Below, piece after piece: positions 46,963 through 56,176 of a stretch of 64,000 nucleotides of DNA. The DNA lies in assembly GCF_025642975.1 (NCBI RefSeq), contig NZ_JANZKJ010000012.1, forward strand, positions 91,694 through 155,693, given 5' to 3'. Both the position numbers and the translations under genes were made by a program. This DNA is from Pseudomonas sp. RIT-PI-S. Its GTDB lineage: Bacteria > Pseudomonadota > Gammaproteobacteria > Pseudomonadales > Pseudomonadaceae. The notes beneath the pieces are model-generated. The model was not told the origin of the DNA. It saw only the letters and a program-made list of their open reading frames with translations, and ran no database searches. Every line of letters begins with the position of its first letter. Positions within the stretch are counted from its first letter, which is position 1.

Positions 46963-47958
46963 GTGAAAAAACTGCTCGCCGCCTCGCTGCTCTGTGCCGG
47001 GGCCCTGCTGACGGGCGCCGCCAACGCGGCACCGACCCTGCTCAACGTTTCCTACGACGTGATGCGCGATTTCTACAAAGACTACAACGCCGCCTTCCAG
47101 AAGCACTGGCAGGCCGAGCACAACGAACAGGTCACGGTGCAGATGTCGTTCGGCGGGTCGAGCAAGCAGGCCCGCTCGGTCATCGACGGCCTGCCGGCGG
47201 ATGTGATCACCATGAACATGGCAACCGACATCAACGCCTTGGCCGACAACGGCCAGCTGGTGCCGAGCGACTGGGCCACCTTGCTGCCGAACCACAGCGC
47301 GCCGTTCACTTCTGCCACGGTGTTCATCGTGCGCAAGGGGAACCCAAAGCAGCTCAAGGACTGGCCAGACCTGCTCAAGGACGGCGTTCAGGTAATCGTG
47401 CCTAACCCGAAGACCTCCGGTAATGGCCGCTACACCTACCTCTCCGCCTGGGCCTACGTGCTGAAGAACGGTGGCGACGACGAAAAAGCCAAGGCGTTCG
47501 TGGGCAAGCTGTTCAAGCAGGCACCCGTGCTGGACACCGGCGGCCGCGCGGCCACCACCACCTTCATGACCAACCAGATCGGCGACGTGCTGGTAACCTT
47601 CGAAAACGAAGCCGAAATGATCGCCCGGGAGTTTGGCCGCGACCAGTTCGAGGTGGTTTACCCCAGCGTGGCCGCCGAAGCCGAGCCACCGGTGGCGGTC
47701 GTGGCCAAGGTGGTGGACAAAAAGGGCACGCGCGCGCTGGCCGAGGATTACCTCAAGTACCTGTGGTCCGCCGAAGGCCAGGACATCGCCGCCGCCAACT
47801 ACCTGCGCCCACGGGACCCGGCCGTGCTGGCCAAATACGCCGATCGCTTCCCGAAAGTGGAATTCCTCTCCGTGGAGAAAACCTTCGGTGACTGGCGCAC
47901 CGTGCAGAAAACCCATTTCAGCGATGGCGGCGTGTTCGACCAGATCTACCAGCCGTAG
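46963..47958 (+). CDS. sbp: Sulfate ABC transporter periplasmic binding protein
   Basis: A 331-residue periplasmic protein: signal peptide (MKKLLAASLLCAGALLTGAANA, cut before APTLLN), then LNVSYDVMRDFYKDYN (about 26-41), QMSFGGSSKQARSVIDGL (about 64-81) and NPKTSGNGRYTYLSAW (about 145-160), all signatures of Sbp/CysP. It starts with GTG after AAGGA. No cysTWA permease genes are adjacent, so it must serve a transporter encoded elsewhere. Confidence 0.9.
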   Translation: MKKLLAASLLCAGALLTGAANAAPTLLNVSYDVMRDFYKDYNAAFQKHWQAEHNEQVTVQMSFGGSSKQARSVIDGLPADVITMNMATDINALADNGQLVPSDWATLLPNHSAPFTSATVFIVRKGNPKQLKDWPDLLKDGVQVIVPNPKTSGNGRYTYLSAWAYVLKNGGDDEKAKAFVGKLFKQAPVLDTGGRAATTTFMTNQIGDVLVTFENEAEMIAREFGRDQFEVVYPSVAAEAEPPVAVVAKVVDKKGTRALAEDYLKYLWSAEGQDIAAANYLRPRDPAVLAKYADRFPKVEFLSVEKTFGDWRTVQKTHFSDGGVFDQIYQP

Positions 47959-48003
47959 AGGCGCGCCCGTTCGGCCGCTAGGCGTGTCGCGAGGGCAACG
48001 TCG

Positions 48004-48030
48004 GTCGCGGGCGAGCCCTGCTGCTACGGA
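48004..48030. repeat. REP element
   Basis: GTCGCGGGCGAGCCCTGCTGCTACGGA matches the REP core seen elsewhere in the window (shown here in part). It is in the 231-base gap between sbp and the acyltransferase gene. Confidence 0.5.
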
Positions 48031-48189
48031 GCGTGACACCCCCGACCGCCGCTTGATCTTCCGTCACCCGCGAAGTACTTTGTAACCCTTCCCATGTATC
48101 CATTGCTTTCGCGGGGCCGCTTCAAGGCCTCCGCGGTAGCGTGCTCGCCTGCCTGATCACTTTACCCGGCCCCACCCGGGGGACACTTC

Positions 48190-50346
48190 ATGACCATCGC
48201 TCACTCATCCGCTGTGCCTTACCGGCCAGAGGTAGACGGCCTGCGCGCCCTCGCCATCTTGCCCGTGGTGCTTTATCACGCCGGCGTGCCGCTGTTCAGC
48301 GGTGGCTTTGTAGGCGTCGATGTGTTTTTCGTCATTTCGGGCTACCTGATCACTTCGATCATCCTGGCCGAACTGAACCGTGGGGATTTCTCCCTGCTGG
48401 CCTTCTACGAACGCCGGGCGCGGCGCATCCTGCCCGCGCTGACAGTGATGATGCTGGCGTGCCTGCCGCTCGCCTGGCTATGGCTCGACCCGCTGGATCT
48501 CAAAGCCTTCGCCAAGAGCCTGGTGGCGGTGCCGCTGTTCTCTTCCAACCTGCTGTTCTGGCTTGAAAGCGGCTACTTCGACGGCGAAGCCGAACTCAAG
48601 CCGCTGATCCACACCTGGACCCTCGGCGTGGAAGAGCAGTATTACCTGCTGATCCCGCTGTGGCTGATGCTGACTTGGCGCCTGGGCGGGCGCTTTCGCC
48701 TGGCGAGCCTGGCGGCCATGGCGCTGGCCAGCCTGGCTTGGGCGGAGTACGGCGCGCAGCAGGCGAGCAATGCGGCGTTTTTCTTGCTGCCGGCGCGGGC
48801 CTGGGAGTTGCTGCTGGGCTCCTTCGTCGCCTTCTATGCGCTGAGCCAGCCCAGGCATGCCGAAGGCGGCGACGCGCTGCACCAAGGCATGGCGGCCGCC
48901 GGCCTGGGGTTGCTGGGATGGGCCGTCTTCGGCTTCGACCGTGGCACGCCCTTCCCTGGCCTGCACGCGCTGGCGCCGACCTTGGGCGCGGCGCTGTTGA
49001 TCCTGTTCGCAGGCGGCCGCACCTGGGTCGGCAAGGTGCTCGGCGCCCGCCCGTTGGTGTTTATCGGCCTGCTCAGCTACAGCATTTACCTGTGGCACCA
49101 GCCGCTGCTGGCCTTCGCCCGCAACCGCAGCCTGGTGCCGCCCTCGCCAGCTGAACTGTTGCTGGTGGCGGCCGCCTCGATGGTGGTCGGCTGGCTCAGT
49201 TGGCGCTATGTGGAACAGCCGTTCCGCCAGCGCCGGCGCTTCACCCGCCAGCAGGTTTTTGCCTATAGCGCCCTGGCCTCCACGGTATTCATCGCCGTGG
49301 GTGGCGCGGGCTATCTAAGCCAAGGCTTCATGCGCCCGGGGGCACAAGACACGGGGCTGGCCCAGGCCTTTGAAGACCCCACCGTGCGCGCGGGCTGTGA
49401 CCGCGATTACCGAGGCGACGGTTGGGGCATCGGCCTGTGCTACTTCGGCGCGCCGCTCAAAAACGGCGGCGCCGACGTGGCGGTATTCGGCGACAGCCAT
49501 TCGGAGGCCATGTTGCCGGCGTTCGACGAGGCGGGGCGTCAGCTTGGCTTGAGCGTTGCGCACCTGGGCGTGGGCGGCTGCCCGCCCTTGCTGGGCGTGG
49601 ACGTGGCCGTGGGCAACTACGCCCCCGGTGCCTGCGCGGCCCTGGCGCAGCGGCAGCTGGCGTACGTCCGCGAGCACCCTGGGGTGAAGCGTGTGGTGCT
49701 GATTGCCCGCTGGACGCTCTACACCGAGGGTGGCTACGGCCAGGAGCGGATGACCAAGTATTTCCTGGTAACGCCGGAGCAGCCGGCGCACAGCCGCGAA
49801 GCGTCGCGTGAGGTATTCAGGCAGGCGTTGGAGCACACCGTGGCGGCCTACCGGGCGCTGGGCGCGCAGGTCGATGTGGTGGCGCAGGCGCCGCAGCAGC
49901 TGGCCAACCCTAAGTACCTGTATTACCGCCTGGCCCATGAGCCGCAGGCCAGCGCCGAGGAGAAACGCGCGGCGGTGCGGGCGCTGTCCATCCCAGTGGC
50001 CGAACACCAGCAGTTGCAGCAGTACACCCGAGCGTTGTTCGAACGGCTCAGCGCCCAGGGCGATCTGCGGCTGGTGACCCTGGATGGCCGCTTATGCGAC
50101 CAGGACCGTTGTTTGATCGGCGATGCGGGGTCCTTCTACAAGGACAGCGACCACCTCAATGGCCGCGGCATCGCCTTGTTCACGGGCGATGTGCGGCAAT
50201 GGCTGGCCCAGGCCTCGGCCACCGCCGTGGCCGGGTGCATTCAAGGGTGCTGGCGGCCCAACCCAGGCGGCACGCCGCTGCTGTCCGTGGCTTCCCAGGG
50301 GCCGTTCGGGCTGGTGGCCCAGCTCCAGCCGTTGTTCCAGCGGTAA
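48190..50346 (+). CDS. OafA-like acyltransferase with SGNH domain
   Basis: A 718-residue membrane acyltransferase: acyltransferase-3 domain (EVDGLRALAILPVVLYHAG, FVGVDVFFVISGYLIT, ERRARRILPAL, HTWTLGVEEQYYLL; ten or so membrane segments to about 380), followed by an SGNH hydrolase-like domain with VFGDSHSEAMLP (Ser436) and KDSDHLNGRG near 650. Such enzymes O-acetylate cell-surface polysaccharides. The last roughly 40 residues run into the antisense lipoprotein gene at 50241-50648 and look unlike the usual end of the SGNH domain. Confidence 0.87.
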   Translation: MTIAHSSAVPYRPEVDGLRALAILPVVLYHAGVPLFSGGFVGVDVFFVISGYLITSIILAELNRGDFSLLAFYERRARRILPALTVMMLACLPLAWLWLDPLDLKAFAKSLVAVPLFSSNLLFWLESGYFDGEAELKPLIHTWTLGVEEQYYLLIPLWLMLTWRLGGRFRLASLAAMALASLAWAEYGAQQASNAAFFLLPARAWELLLGSFVAFYALSQPRHAEGGDALHQGMAAAGLGLLGWAVFGFDRGTPFPGLHALAPTLGAALLILFAGGRTWVGKVLGARPLVFIGLLSYSIYLWHQPLLAFARNRSLVPPSPAELLLVAAASMVVGWLSWRYVEQPFRQRRRFTRQQVFAYSALASTVFIAVGGAGYLSQGFMRPGAQDTGLAQAFEDPTVRAGCDRDYRGDGWGIGLCYFGAPLKNGGADVAVFGDSHSEAMLPAFDEAGRQLGLSVAHLGVGGCPPLLGVDVAVGNYAPGACAALAQRQLAYVREHPGVKRVVLIARWTLYTEGGYGQERMTKYFLVTPEQPAHSREASREVFRQALEHTVAAYRALGAQVDVVAQAPQQLANPKYLYYRLAHEPQASAEEKRAAVRALSIPVAEHQQLQQYTRALFERLSAQGDLRLVTLDGRLCDQDRCLIGDAGSFYKDSDHLNGRGIALFTGDVRQWLAQASATAVAGCIQGCWRPNPGGTPLLSVASQGPFGLVAQLQPLFQR

Positions 50347-50648
50347 TAGGTGCGCTGGCGGTAATACACCCCGGGTTGGCTGTCCAGCACGTACACCCCG
50401 AGCGCCTGGTCCCAGTGGCTGGGGCCGCTGGGTGGCGGCGCGAAGCTGGCGGAAGTGCGCGGCGCGGCGGGCGTGGCCGGTTTGCTCGGCACCGGCTTGG
50501 TAGCGGGCGGCACCGGTGCCGGGACCGTTTGGATCGGCGGCAGCGGTTGCGGTGGCGGCGAGGCTGGCCGCTGGACCGAACACGCGCCCAGGCCCAGCGC
50601 CAGGGTCAACAGCATCAGGCGCGAGGCGGCCGTCATGGAATGAGACAT
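50241..50648 (-). CDS. Small Pro-rich lipoprotein downstream of ccmI
   Basis: A 135-residue predicted lipoprotein (LGAC lipobox, Cys 23) with a Pro/Ala-rich linker (about 27-70) and a C-terminal region rich in Tyr/Trp (VYYRQRTYYRWNNGWSWATS). It starts two bases after the ccmI stop, so is probably the last gene of the ccm transcript. Function unknown. The overlap with the end of the acyltransferase gene is 106 bases. Confidence 0.7.
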   Translation of the reverse strand: MSHSMTAASRLMLLTLALGLGACSVQRPASPPPQPLPPIQTVPAPVPPATKPVPSKPATPAAPRTSASFAPPPSGPSHWDQALGVYVLDSQPGVYYRQRTYYRWNNGWSWATSPNGPWEATDSSGVPPGLGRQHP

Positions 50649-50650
50649 GC

Positions 50651-51832
50651 TTAATGTTCCGGGCTATCAATGATCAGGGTGTAAGTACCGGGCTGGCCGG
50701 CGACGGGAACGCCAACGCCGATCCATTCGCCCTGGGTGGGCTGGCCGGCACGGCTGACGCGTGCCATCAGTTGGACGTCCCCGAACGCCGAGAGTTTCAG
50801 CGCTGGCTGCATGGCATCGGCGTCGCTCAAGCTCACGCTCGCCGGCAGGTCCGCAACCCTGAGGCGTTTGACCGCAAGCGGTATCCTCGGCCCGTCGACC
50901 GCCTTGGCGAACACGAACACGGCGTCGCTGGGGCTTACCTTGGCTGCCAGCGCCGGCGCCAGCTCGACCCGAACCCTAAGGGTGCGCGCAGGCGCTTCGG
51001 CTTCGCCACTGGCCTGCAACTCGCGCCGCGCACGGTCGATGCCGGTCTGCAAGGCGGCCCGCGCCGGGTCCGTGGGTGCTAATCCGGCTTGCAGGCGCTG
51101 CCAGTAGCCGACTGCCGCGGCCCAATGTCGTCCTTCGAAGGCAGCGATACCCAGCAAGCCGAGGCTGGTGCCTTCGTTCGGATTGCCCTGGAGCGCTTCA
51201 TCCACCAAGGCCTGCACCTCGCCGGACCATTGCCGCCCGGCGGCGAAGTATTTGGCCTGCGCCCATTGCCCGAGCAGTTCCGGCGGGCGCCCGGCAAGCT
51301 GGGCGGCCCGCTCGAACAGCGGCACCGCCTCCCCTGCCCGGTTTTGCGCCATGTAGGTACGGGCCAGCAGATAGAGCGCATCGGGGGCGTCTGGCTGCGC
51401 CTGCACGGTACGCTCGAGGCGGTCCAGCATCTGCGCGGGCGTTGCCGCCGGGGTCGCCAGCTCGCGGCTCAAGCGCAGGCGGTCGAGGGCACCGAAGTGC
51501 AGGTACAGCGCCAGCGCCGCCAGCGGCACCAGCACCACCACTGCCCAGCCGACCCGCCGCCCGCCGTGGTCGACCGCGACCGTAGCGGTGTCGGCGTCCA
51601 CCTCGGCCAGCAACGCCTGGCCGGCCTCCGCCTGCGCCGAGGCCCAGCCGGCTGCGTCCAGCCTTCCCGCCCGGTGCTCCTCGCGCAGCAGTGCCAGGCG
51701 TTCTTCATAAACGCTCAGGTTGACTGCGCTGCGCGTGCTCGCCTCGCCTCGGCGGGCATCGCGCAGCGGCCAAGCGAGCAAAGCGCTGGTGATCAACAGC
51801 AAGACAACCGCCGCTACCCAGAAATCAATCAT
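50651..51832 (-). CDS. ccmI: Cytochrome c biogenesis protein CcmI
   Basis: A 393-residue protein with an N-terminal membrane segment (WVAAVVLLLITSALLAW), a periplasm-facing region, a second segment (WAVVVLVPLAALALYLHF), and a C-terminal TPR-like domain (LARTYMAQNRAGEAVPLFERA, about 157-177). CcmI presents apocytochrome c to the heme ligation complex CcmFH. Overlaps the end of ccmH. Confidence 0.9.
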   Translation of the reverse strand: MIDFWVAAVVLLLITSALLAWPLRDARRGEASTRSAVNLSVYEERLALLREEHRAGRLDAAGWASAQAEAGQALLAEVDADTATVAVDHGGRRVGWAVVVLVPLAALALYLHFGALDRLRLSRELATPAATPAQMLDRLERTVQAQPDAPDALYLLARTYMAQNRAGEAVPLFERAAQLAGRPPELLGQWAQAKYFAAGRQWSGEVQALVDEALQGNPNEGTSLGLLGIAAFEGRHWAAAVGYWQRLQAGLAPTDPARAALQTGIDRARRELQASGEAEAPARTLRVRVELAPALAAKVSPSDAVFVFAKAVDGPRIPLAVKRLRVADLPASVSLSDADAMQPALKLSAFGDVQLMARVSRAGQPTQGEWIGVGVPVAGQPGTYTLIIDSPEH

Positions 51833-52286
51833 CGTCGCGGCTCTTCAAGAGGGCAGCCAGGCGGGCCTGTTCGCCGGCATCGAGGGTGGCCGGCATGGCC
51901 TCGGCGTGGCGCCGGCGGAGCAACAGCCAGCCCACACCAGCCCCTACCAGCAACAGCCCCGCCGGGCCAAGCCAAAGCAGCCAGGTACGTGCTTCGAAGG
52001 CCGGCTTGTAGCGCACGAACTCGCCATAGCGGGCCACCAGGTAATCCACTACTTCCCGGTCACTCTTGCCCTCAAGCAGCAAGCGGTGGATTTCACGGCG
52101 CAGGTCCGCCGCGATAGGGGCGTTGGAATCGGCCAGGTCCTGGTTCTGGCACTTGGGGCAACGCAACTCACGGGTGAGTGCGGCGAACCGCTCGCGCTGG
52201 GTGTCGTTACCGAAGGCGTAGGTGTCGATGGCGGCCTGCGCCACGCCACCGAGCGCCAGCATGAGCACCAGCCACAGCCCCCTCAT
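51825..52286 (-). CDS. ccmH: Cytochrome c biogenesis protein CcmH
   Basis: A 153-residue membrane-anchored thiol protein: signal sequence (MRGLWLVLMLALGGVAQA), the redox LRCPKCQNQDL motif with C43 and C46, and one C-terminal transmembrane segment (LLWLGPAGLLLVGAGVGWLLL). It reduces the apocytochrome haem-binding cysteines. Coupled by ATGA to ccmG. Confidence 0.93.
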   Translation of the reverse strand: MRGLWLVLMLALGGVAQAAIDTYAFGNDTQRERFAALTRELRCPKCQNQDLADSNAPIAADLRREIHRLLLEGKSDREVVDYLVARYGEFVRYKPAFEARTWLLWLGPAGLLLVGAGVGWLLLRRRHAEAMPATLDAGEQARLAALLKSRDDD

Positions 52287-52819
52287 CGCGCGCCCTCGGC
52301 GAGCAAGGCCTGGTAGCGCGGCGCAAGTTCGTCGCGCCATACCTGTTCGTCCACGATGCCCACGTGCTTGTAGCGAATGATGCCTTGGGCGTCGATCAGG
52401 AAGGTTTCTGGCGCGCCGTACACGCCAAGGTCCAGGCCGAGGGTGCCTTGCGCGTCGCTCACGTTCACCCGGTAAGGGTTGCTCAGCTGCACCAGCCAGC
52501 GGTTGGCCGCCACGGTGTCGTCCTTGTAGTTGATGCCATGGATGAGCACGCCCTGCGCGGCCAAGCGCGCCAGGGTCGGATGTTCGTCCCGGCAGGCCAC
52601 GCACCAGGTGCCCCACACGTTGACCAGCGCCGGCGCGCCGAGCAGCGCGGAGCGGCCCAGCGGGCGGCCGTCTTCCACCGCCGTCAGCGCAAAGGCCGGG
52701 AAGGGCTTGCCGATCAGTGCCGAGGGCAGCTCGGCGGGGTCCAGGTAGAGGCCGCGATACAGCACTGCGGCCAGGCCCACGAACAGCACCAGGGGAATGG
52801 CCAGCCATGCGCGCGTCAT
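52283..52819 (-). CDS. ccmG: Thiol:disulfide interchange protein CcmG/DsbE
   Basis: A 178-residue membrane-tethered thioredoxin-fold protein: N-terminal anchor (LAIPLVLFVGLAAVLY), WGTWCVACRDEHP with C73 and C76, and the PETFLIDAQG cis-Pro segment (about 140-149). It passes reductant to CcmH and apocytochrome. Overlaps ccmF and ccmH by four bases each. Confidence 0.94.
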   Translation of the reverse strand: MTRAWLAIPLVLFVGLAAVLYRGLYLDPAELPSALIGKPFPAFALTAVEDGRPLGRSALLGAPALVNVWGTWCVACRDEHPTLARLAAQGVLIHGINYKDDTVAANRWLVQLSNPYRVNVSDAQGTLGLDLGVYGAPETFLIDAQGIIRYKHVGIVDEQVWRDELAPRYQALLAEGAR

Positions 52820-54780
52820 GTGGCCTCCAGCCCGAGGCCGGCGCGGGCGCGCTGGCGAACCTTGGCGCGGTAGCGGGAATCCAGGGCCGCCAGCACGCCA
52901 CCCAGTGCCGTGAGCAGGCCGCCCAGCCAGATCCAGCGCACGAACGGCTTGACCTGCAAGCGAACCGCCCAGGCGCCGTCAGCCAAGGGCTCACCGAGGG
53001 CCACGTAGAGGTCGGCGAAGAACCCGGCGTCGATGCCGGCCTCGGTCATTACCGAGCCCTGGGCGCTATACAAGCGTTTTTCCGGGTGCAACACGCTGAT
53101 CGTGCGACCGTTTTCGCTCACTTCGATGATCGCCGTGTCTCCTCTGTAGTTCGGCCCTTGCATCGCCTGGGTACCGCGGAAAATAAAGGTGTAACCGCCC
53201 ACCTCGGCGCTGTCGTTGGGCGCCATGCGCAGGTCACGCGCGGCGTCCAGCTGGGCGGAGAACACCACGCCGACCGCGGCCACCGCCAGCCCCAGGTGCG
53301 ACAACTGCATGCCCCAGTAGCTGCGGCGCAGGCGCCCGAGCCCGGCCACGCCTTGGTGGCGCAGCTTGTCTGTGAGGTCACGCAACCCGGCCAGGACCAC
53401 CCAGGCCGCCAGGGCAACCACGGCCAGCAGCGGCCAGTGGTCCAGGCCAGTGAACGCTCCCACCAGCACGCACAGCGCCAGTGCGCCGATCAGCACCGGG
53501 CTGAGCATCCGCACCAGCCAGGCTCCGGGTGTGGCTTTCCAGCGCATCGTCACGCCAATGCCCAGGGTCGCCAGCAGCAAGCCCATCAGCGGCACGAACA
53601 GGGCATTGAAATAGGGCGGCCCCACGGACAGCCGAGCACCGGTGAGCGCGTCGAGCAGCAGCGGGTATAGCGTGCCGAGCAGGATGGTCGCGGCGGCGAC
53701 CACCAGCAGCAGGTTGTTGGCCAGCAGTAGGGTTTCCCGGGAGGCCCAGGCGAAGCGCGCATGGCTACGCACCACCGGCGCGCGCACCGCGAACAGCGCC
53801 AGCGAGCCGCCGCTGACGATCAGCAGAAACACCAGGATGAACACGCCGCGGGTGGGGTCCGAGGCGAACGCATGCACCGAGGTGAGCACGCCGGAGCGCA
53901 CCAGGAAGGTCCCCAGCAGGCTCAGGGAGAACGCGGCGATCGCCAGCAGCACCGTCCAGCTTTTGAACACGCCGCGCTGCTCGGTCACCGCCAGGGAATG
54001 GATCAGCGCCGTGCCGACCAACCATGGCATGAAAGAGGCGTTTTCGACCGGGTCCCAGAACCACCAGCCGCCCCAGCCCAGTTCGTAATAAGCCCACCAC
54101 GAACCCAGGCTGATGCCCGTGCCGAGGAAACTCCAGGCCACCAGCGTCCACGGCCGCGACCAGCGCGCCCAGGCAGCGTCCAGCTGGCCGCCGAGCAGCG
54201 CGGCGATGGCGAAGGCAAAGGCCACCGAGAAGCCCACGTAGCCCATGTAGAGCATGGGCGGGTGGACGATCAGGCCGAAATCCTGCAACAGCGGGTTCAG
54301 GTCCCGCCCTTGCAGCGGCACCTGCGGCAGGATGCGCGCGAAGGGGTTGGAAGTCGCCAGCAAAAACAGCAGAAAGCCCGTGCTGATCAGCCCCATCACC
54401 CCCAGCACCCGGGCCAGCATCGCCGCTGGCAGTTGCCGCGAAAACAGCGACACGGCGAAGGTCCAGCCGCCAAGGATCAACGCCCAGAGCAGCAGCGACC
54501 CTTCGTGCGCGCCCCATACGGCGCTGAATTTGTAATACCAGGGCAATGCGGTGTTGGAGTTCTCAGCCACGTAGGCCACGGAAAAGTCGTCATGCAAGAA
54601 GGCCTGGGCCAGGCAGCCGAAGGCAAACAGCAGGAAGGCGAACTGGCCCCAGGCGGCCGGGCGTGCCGTTGCCATCCAGGCGGGCACATTACGCCAGGCG
54701 CCCAGCAACGGCAGCAGCGCCTGGGTCAGCGCCAGGCACAGGGCAAGGGCAAGGGCCAACTGGCCCAGTTCGGGCATCAT
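52816..54780 (-). CDS. ccmF: Heme lyase subunit CcmF
   Basis: A 654-residue polytopic membrane protein (about 15 segments). The WWD domain is WGGWWFWDPVENASFMPW (about 235-252), conserved with ligand histidines around it (ALIHSLAVTEQRG). It joins haem to apocytochrome c with CcmH and CcmI. Overlaps ccmE by four bases. Confidence 0.95.
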   Translation of the reverse strand: MMPELGQLALALALCLALTQALLPLLGAWRNVPAWMATARPAAWGQFAFLLFAFGCLAQAFLHDDFSVAYVAENSNTALPWYYKFSAVWGAHEGSLLLWALILGGWTFAVSLFSRQLPAAMLARVLGVMGLISTGFLLFLLATSNPFARILPQVPLQGRDLNPLLQDFGLIVHPPMLYMGYVGFSVAFAFAIAALLGGQLDAAWARWSRPWTLVAWSFLGTGISLGSWWAYYELGWGGWWFWDPVENASFMPWLVGTALIHSLAVTEQRGVFKSWTVLLAIAAFSLSLLGTFLVRSGVLTSVHAFASDPTRGVFILVFLLIVSGGSLALFAVRAPVVRSHARFAWASRETLLLANNLLLVVAAATILLGTLYPLLLDALTGARLSVGPPYFNALFVPLMGLLLATLGIGVTMRWKATPGAWLVRMLSPVLIGALALCVLVGAFTGLDHWPLLAVVALAAWVVLAGLRDLTDKLRHQGVAGLGRLRRSYWGMQLSHLGLAVAAVGVVFSAQLDAARDLRMAPNDSAEVGGYTFIFRGTQAMQGPNYRGDTAIIEVSENGRTISVLHPEKRLYSAQGSVMTEAGIDAGFFADLYVALGEPLADGAWAVRLQVKPFVRWIWLGGLLTALGGVLAALDSRYRAKVRQRARAGLGLEAT

Positions 54781-55220
54781 GGGTTGGCTCCTAGGCGGCC
54801 GCTGTCCTTCAGGGCTTTGTTCACTTCCGGGGGCATGTACTTCTCGTCGTGCTTGGCCAGCACTTCATCGGCCTGCACCACGCCGTTGGCATCGAGCACG
54901 CCAAGGGCGACGATCCCCTGCCCTTCGCGAAACAGGTCCGGGAGGATGCCCCGGTAATGGATGGTCACCGAGCGGTTGAAGTCGGTGACCACGAAGCTGA
55001 CGTCGAGGCTGTCGCTGCTGCGCGTCAGCGAGCCGCGTTCGACCATGCCCCCGGCGCGGATGCGTTGCCCATGGGGGGCCTCGCCACTGGCGATCTGTGT
55101 GGGCGTGTAGAACAGGTTGATGTTCCGTTGCAGCGCACTGAGCGCCAGCGCCGCGGCAAGCCCGACGCCAGCCAGCAGCGACAGGATGATCGCCAGGCGC
55201 CTTCTGCGAAGCGGGTTCAT
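54777..55220 (-). CDS. ccmE: Heme chaperone CcmE
   Basis: A 147-residue protein anchored by LAIILSLLAGVGLAAALAL, with the haem-binding H124 in LAKHDEKYMPPE. It carries haem to CcmF. Start at 55220; ATG overlaps ccmD's end by four bases. Confidence 0.95.
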   Translation of the reverse strand: MNPLRRRRLAIILSLLAGVGLAAALALSALQRNINLFYTPTQIASGEAPHGQRIRAGGMVERGSLTRSSDSLDVSFVVTDFNRSVTIHYRGILPDLFREGQGIVALGVLDANGVVQADEVLAKHDEKYMPPEVNKALKDSGRLGANP

Positions 55221-55393
55221 GGCTGGGCCTCCCGCCGCGCGCGGCGCGCTTCCTGCTCTACCAGCCGGCGCCGTGCGAGCAGCGGCGCGGCCAGGTTCCA
55301 GGCCAACACTGCCAGGCACACCCCATAGGCGGACCACACATACACGCCATGGCGCCCCATGGCGAGGAAGTCTGCCAGCGTGGCGAAGTTCAT
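55217..55393 (-). CDS. ccmD: Heme exporter protein CcmD
   Basis: A 58-residue single-pass membrane protein: LGVYVWSAYGVCLAVLAWNL-like segment (about 15-36) followed by an arginine-rich C terminus. Needed to release holo-CcmE from CcmABC. The start at 55393 is set by the ATGA overlap with ccmC. Confidence 0.9.
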   Translation of the reverse strand: MNFATLADFLAMGRHGVYVWSAYGVCLAVLAWNLAAPLLARRRLVEQEARRARREAQP

Positions 55394-56151
55394 GGCCGCT
55401 CCCCGACGTGGCCGGCCGCCCGCAACGCCGCCCGTGCCCATTGGCTGCGGCCCTCACGGCGCAGCAGCTCCAGGCGCATGCGCAGCAGCAGCACGAAGCC
55501 AAAAAAGAGATAGAACCCTGGGAGCGTCAGCGCCAGCGGCAGCCACATCTGCGCAGGCATGGCAGGCTTTGCGGTAAGGGTGAAGGTGGCGCCCTGGTGC
55601 AGCGTGCTCCACCACACCACCGAGTACTTGATGATCGGCACATTGACCACGCCGACGATAGCCAGCACCGCGCAGGCCTTGGCGGCGCTTTCGCGGTTGC
55701 TGATCGCCTGGCCCAGGGCGATCACCCCGGCATAGAGGAACAGCAGGATCAGCATCGAGGTCAGGCGCGCGTCCCACACCCACCAGGTGCCCCAAGTGGG
55801 CTTGCCCCAGATCGAGCCGCTTACCAGGGCCAGCGCGGTCATGGATGCCCCAATGGGCGCCGCGCTTTGCAGGGCCACATCGGCCAGCTTGATTTTCCAC
55901 ACCAGCGACACTACGCCTGCCACGGCCAGCAACACGTAGCAGGACTGCGCCAGCATGGCTGCCGGCACATGGATATACAGAATGCGCACGCTATCGCCTT
56001 GCTGGTAATCCGCTGGCGCGAACGCCAGGCCCCAGATGGCGCCTGCCAGCAATAGCACCGCCGCGCCGCCGCCCAGCCAGGGCTGCAACCGCCCTGCCAG
56101 CTCGTAAAACCTCGGCGGTGACGCCAGCCGGTGAAACCAGGCCCAGCTCAT
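55390..56151 (-). CDS. ccmC: Heme exporter protein CcmC
   Basis: A 253-residue membrane protein with six segments. The WWD domain is GTWWVWDARLTSMLILLFLY (about 121-140), and VWWSTLHQGA (about 180-189) provides a haem-ligand histidine. Loads haem onto CcmE. Confidence 0.95.
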   Translation of the reverse strand: MSWAWFHRLASPPRFYELAGRLQPWLGGGAAVLLLAGAIWGLAFAPADYQQGDSVRILYIHVPAAMLAQSCYVLLAVAGVVSLVWKIKLADVALQSAAPIGASMTALALVSGSIWGKPTWGTWWVWDARLTSMLILLFLYAGVIALGQAISNRESAAKACAVLAIVGVVNVPIIKYSVVWWSTLHQGATFTLTAKPAMPAQMWLPLALTLPGFYLFFGFVLLLRMRLELLRREGRSQWARAALRAAGHVGERP

Positions 56152-56176
56152 AGCTGCTCACTTCCCATGCAATGGT

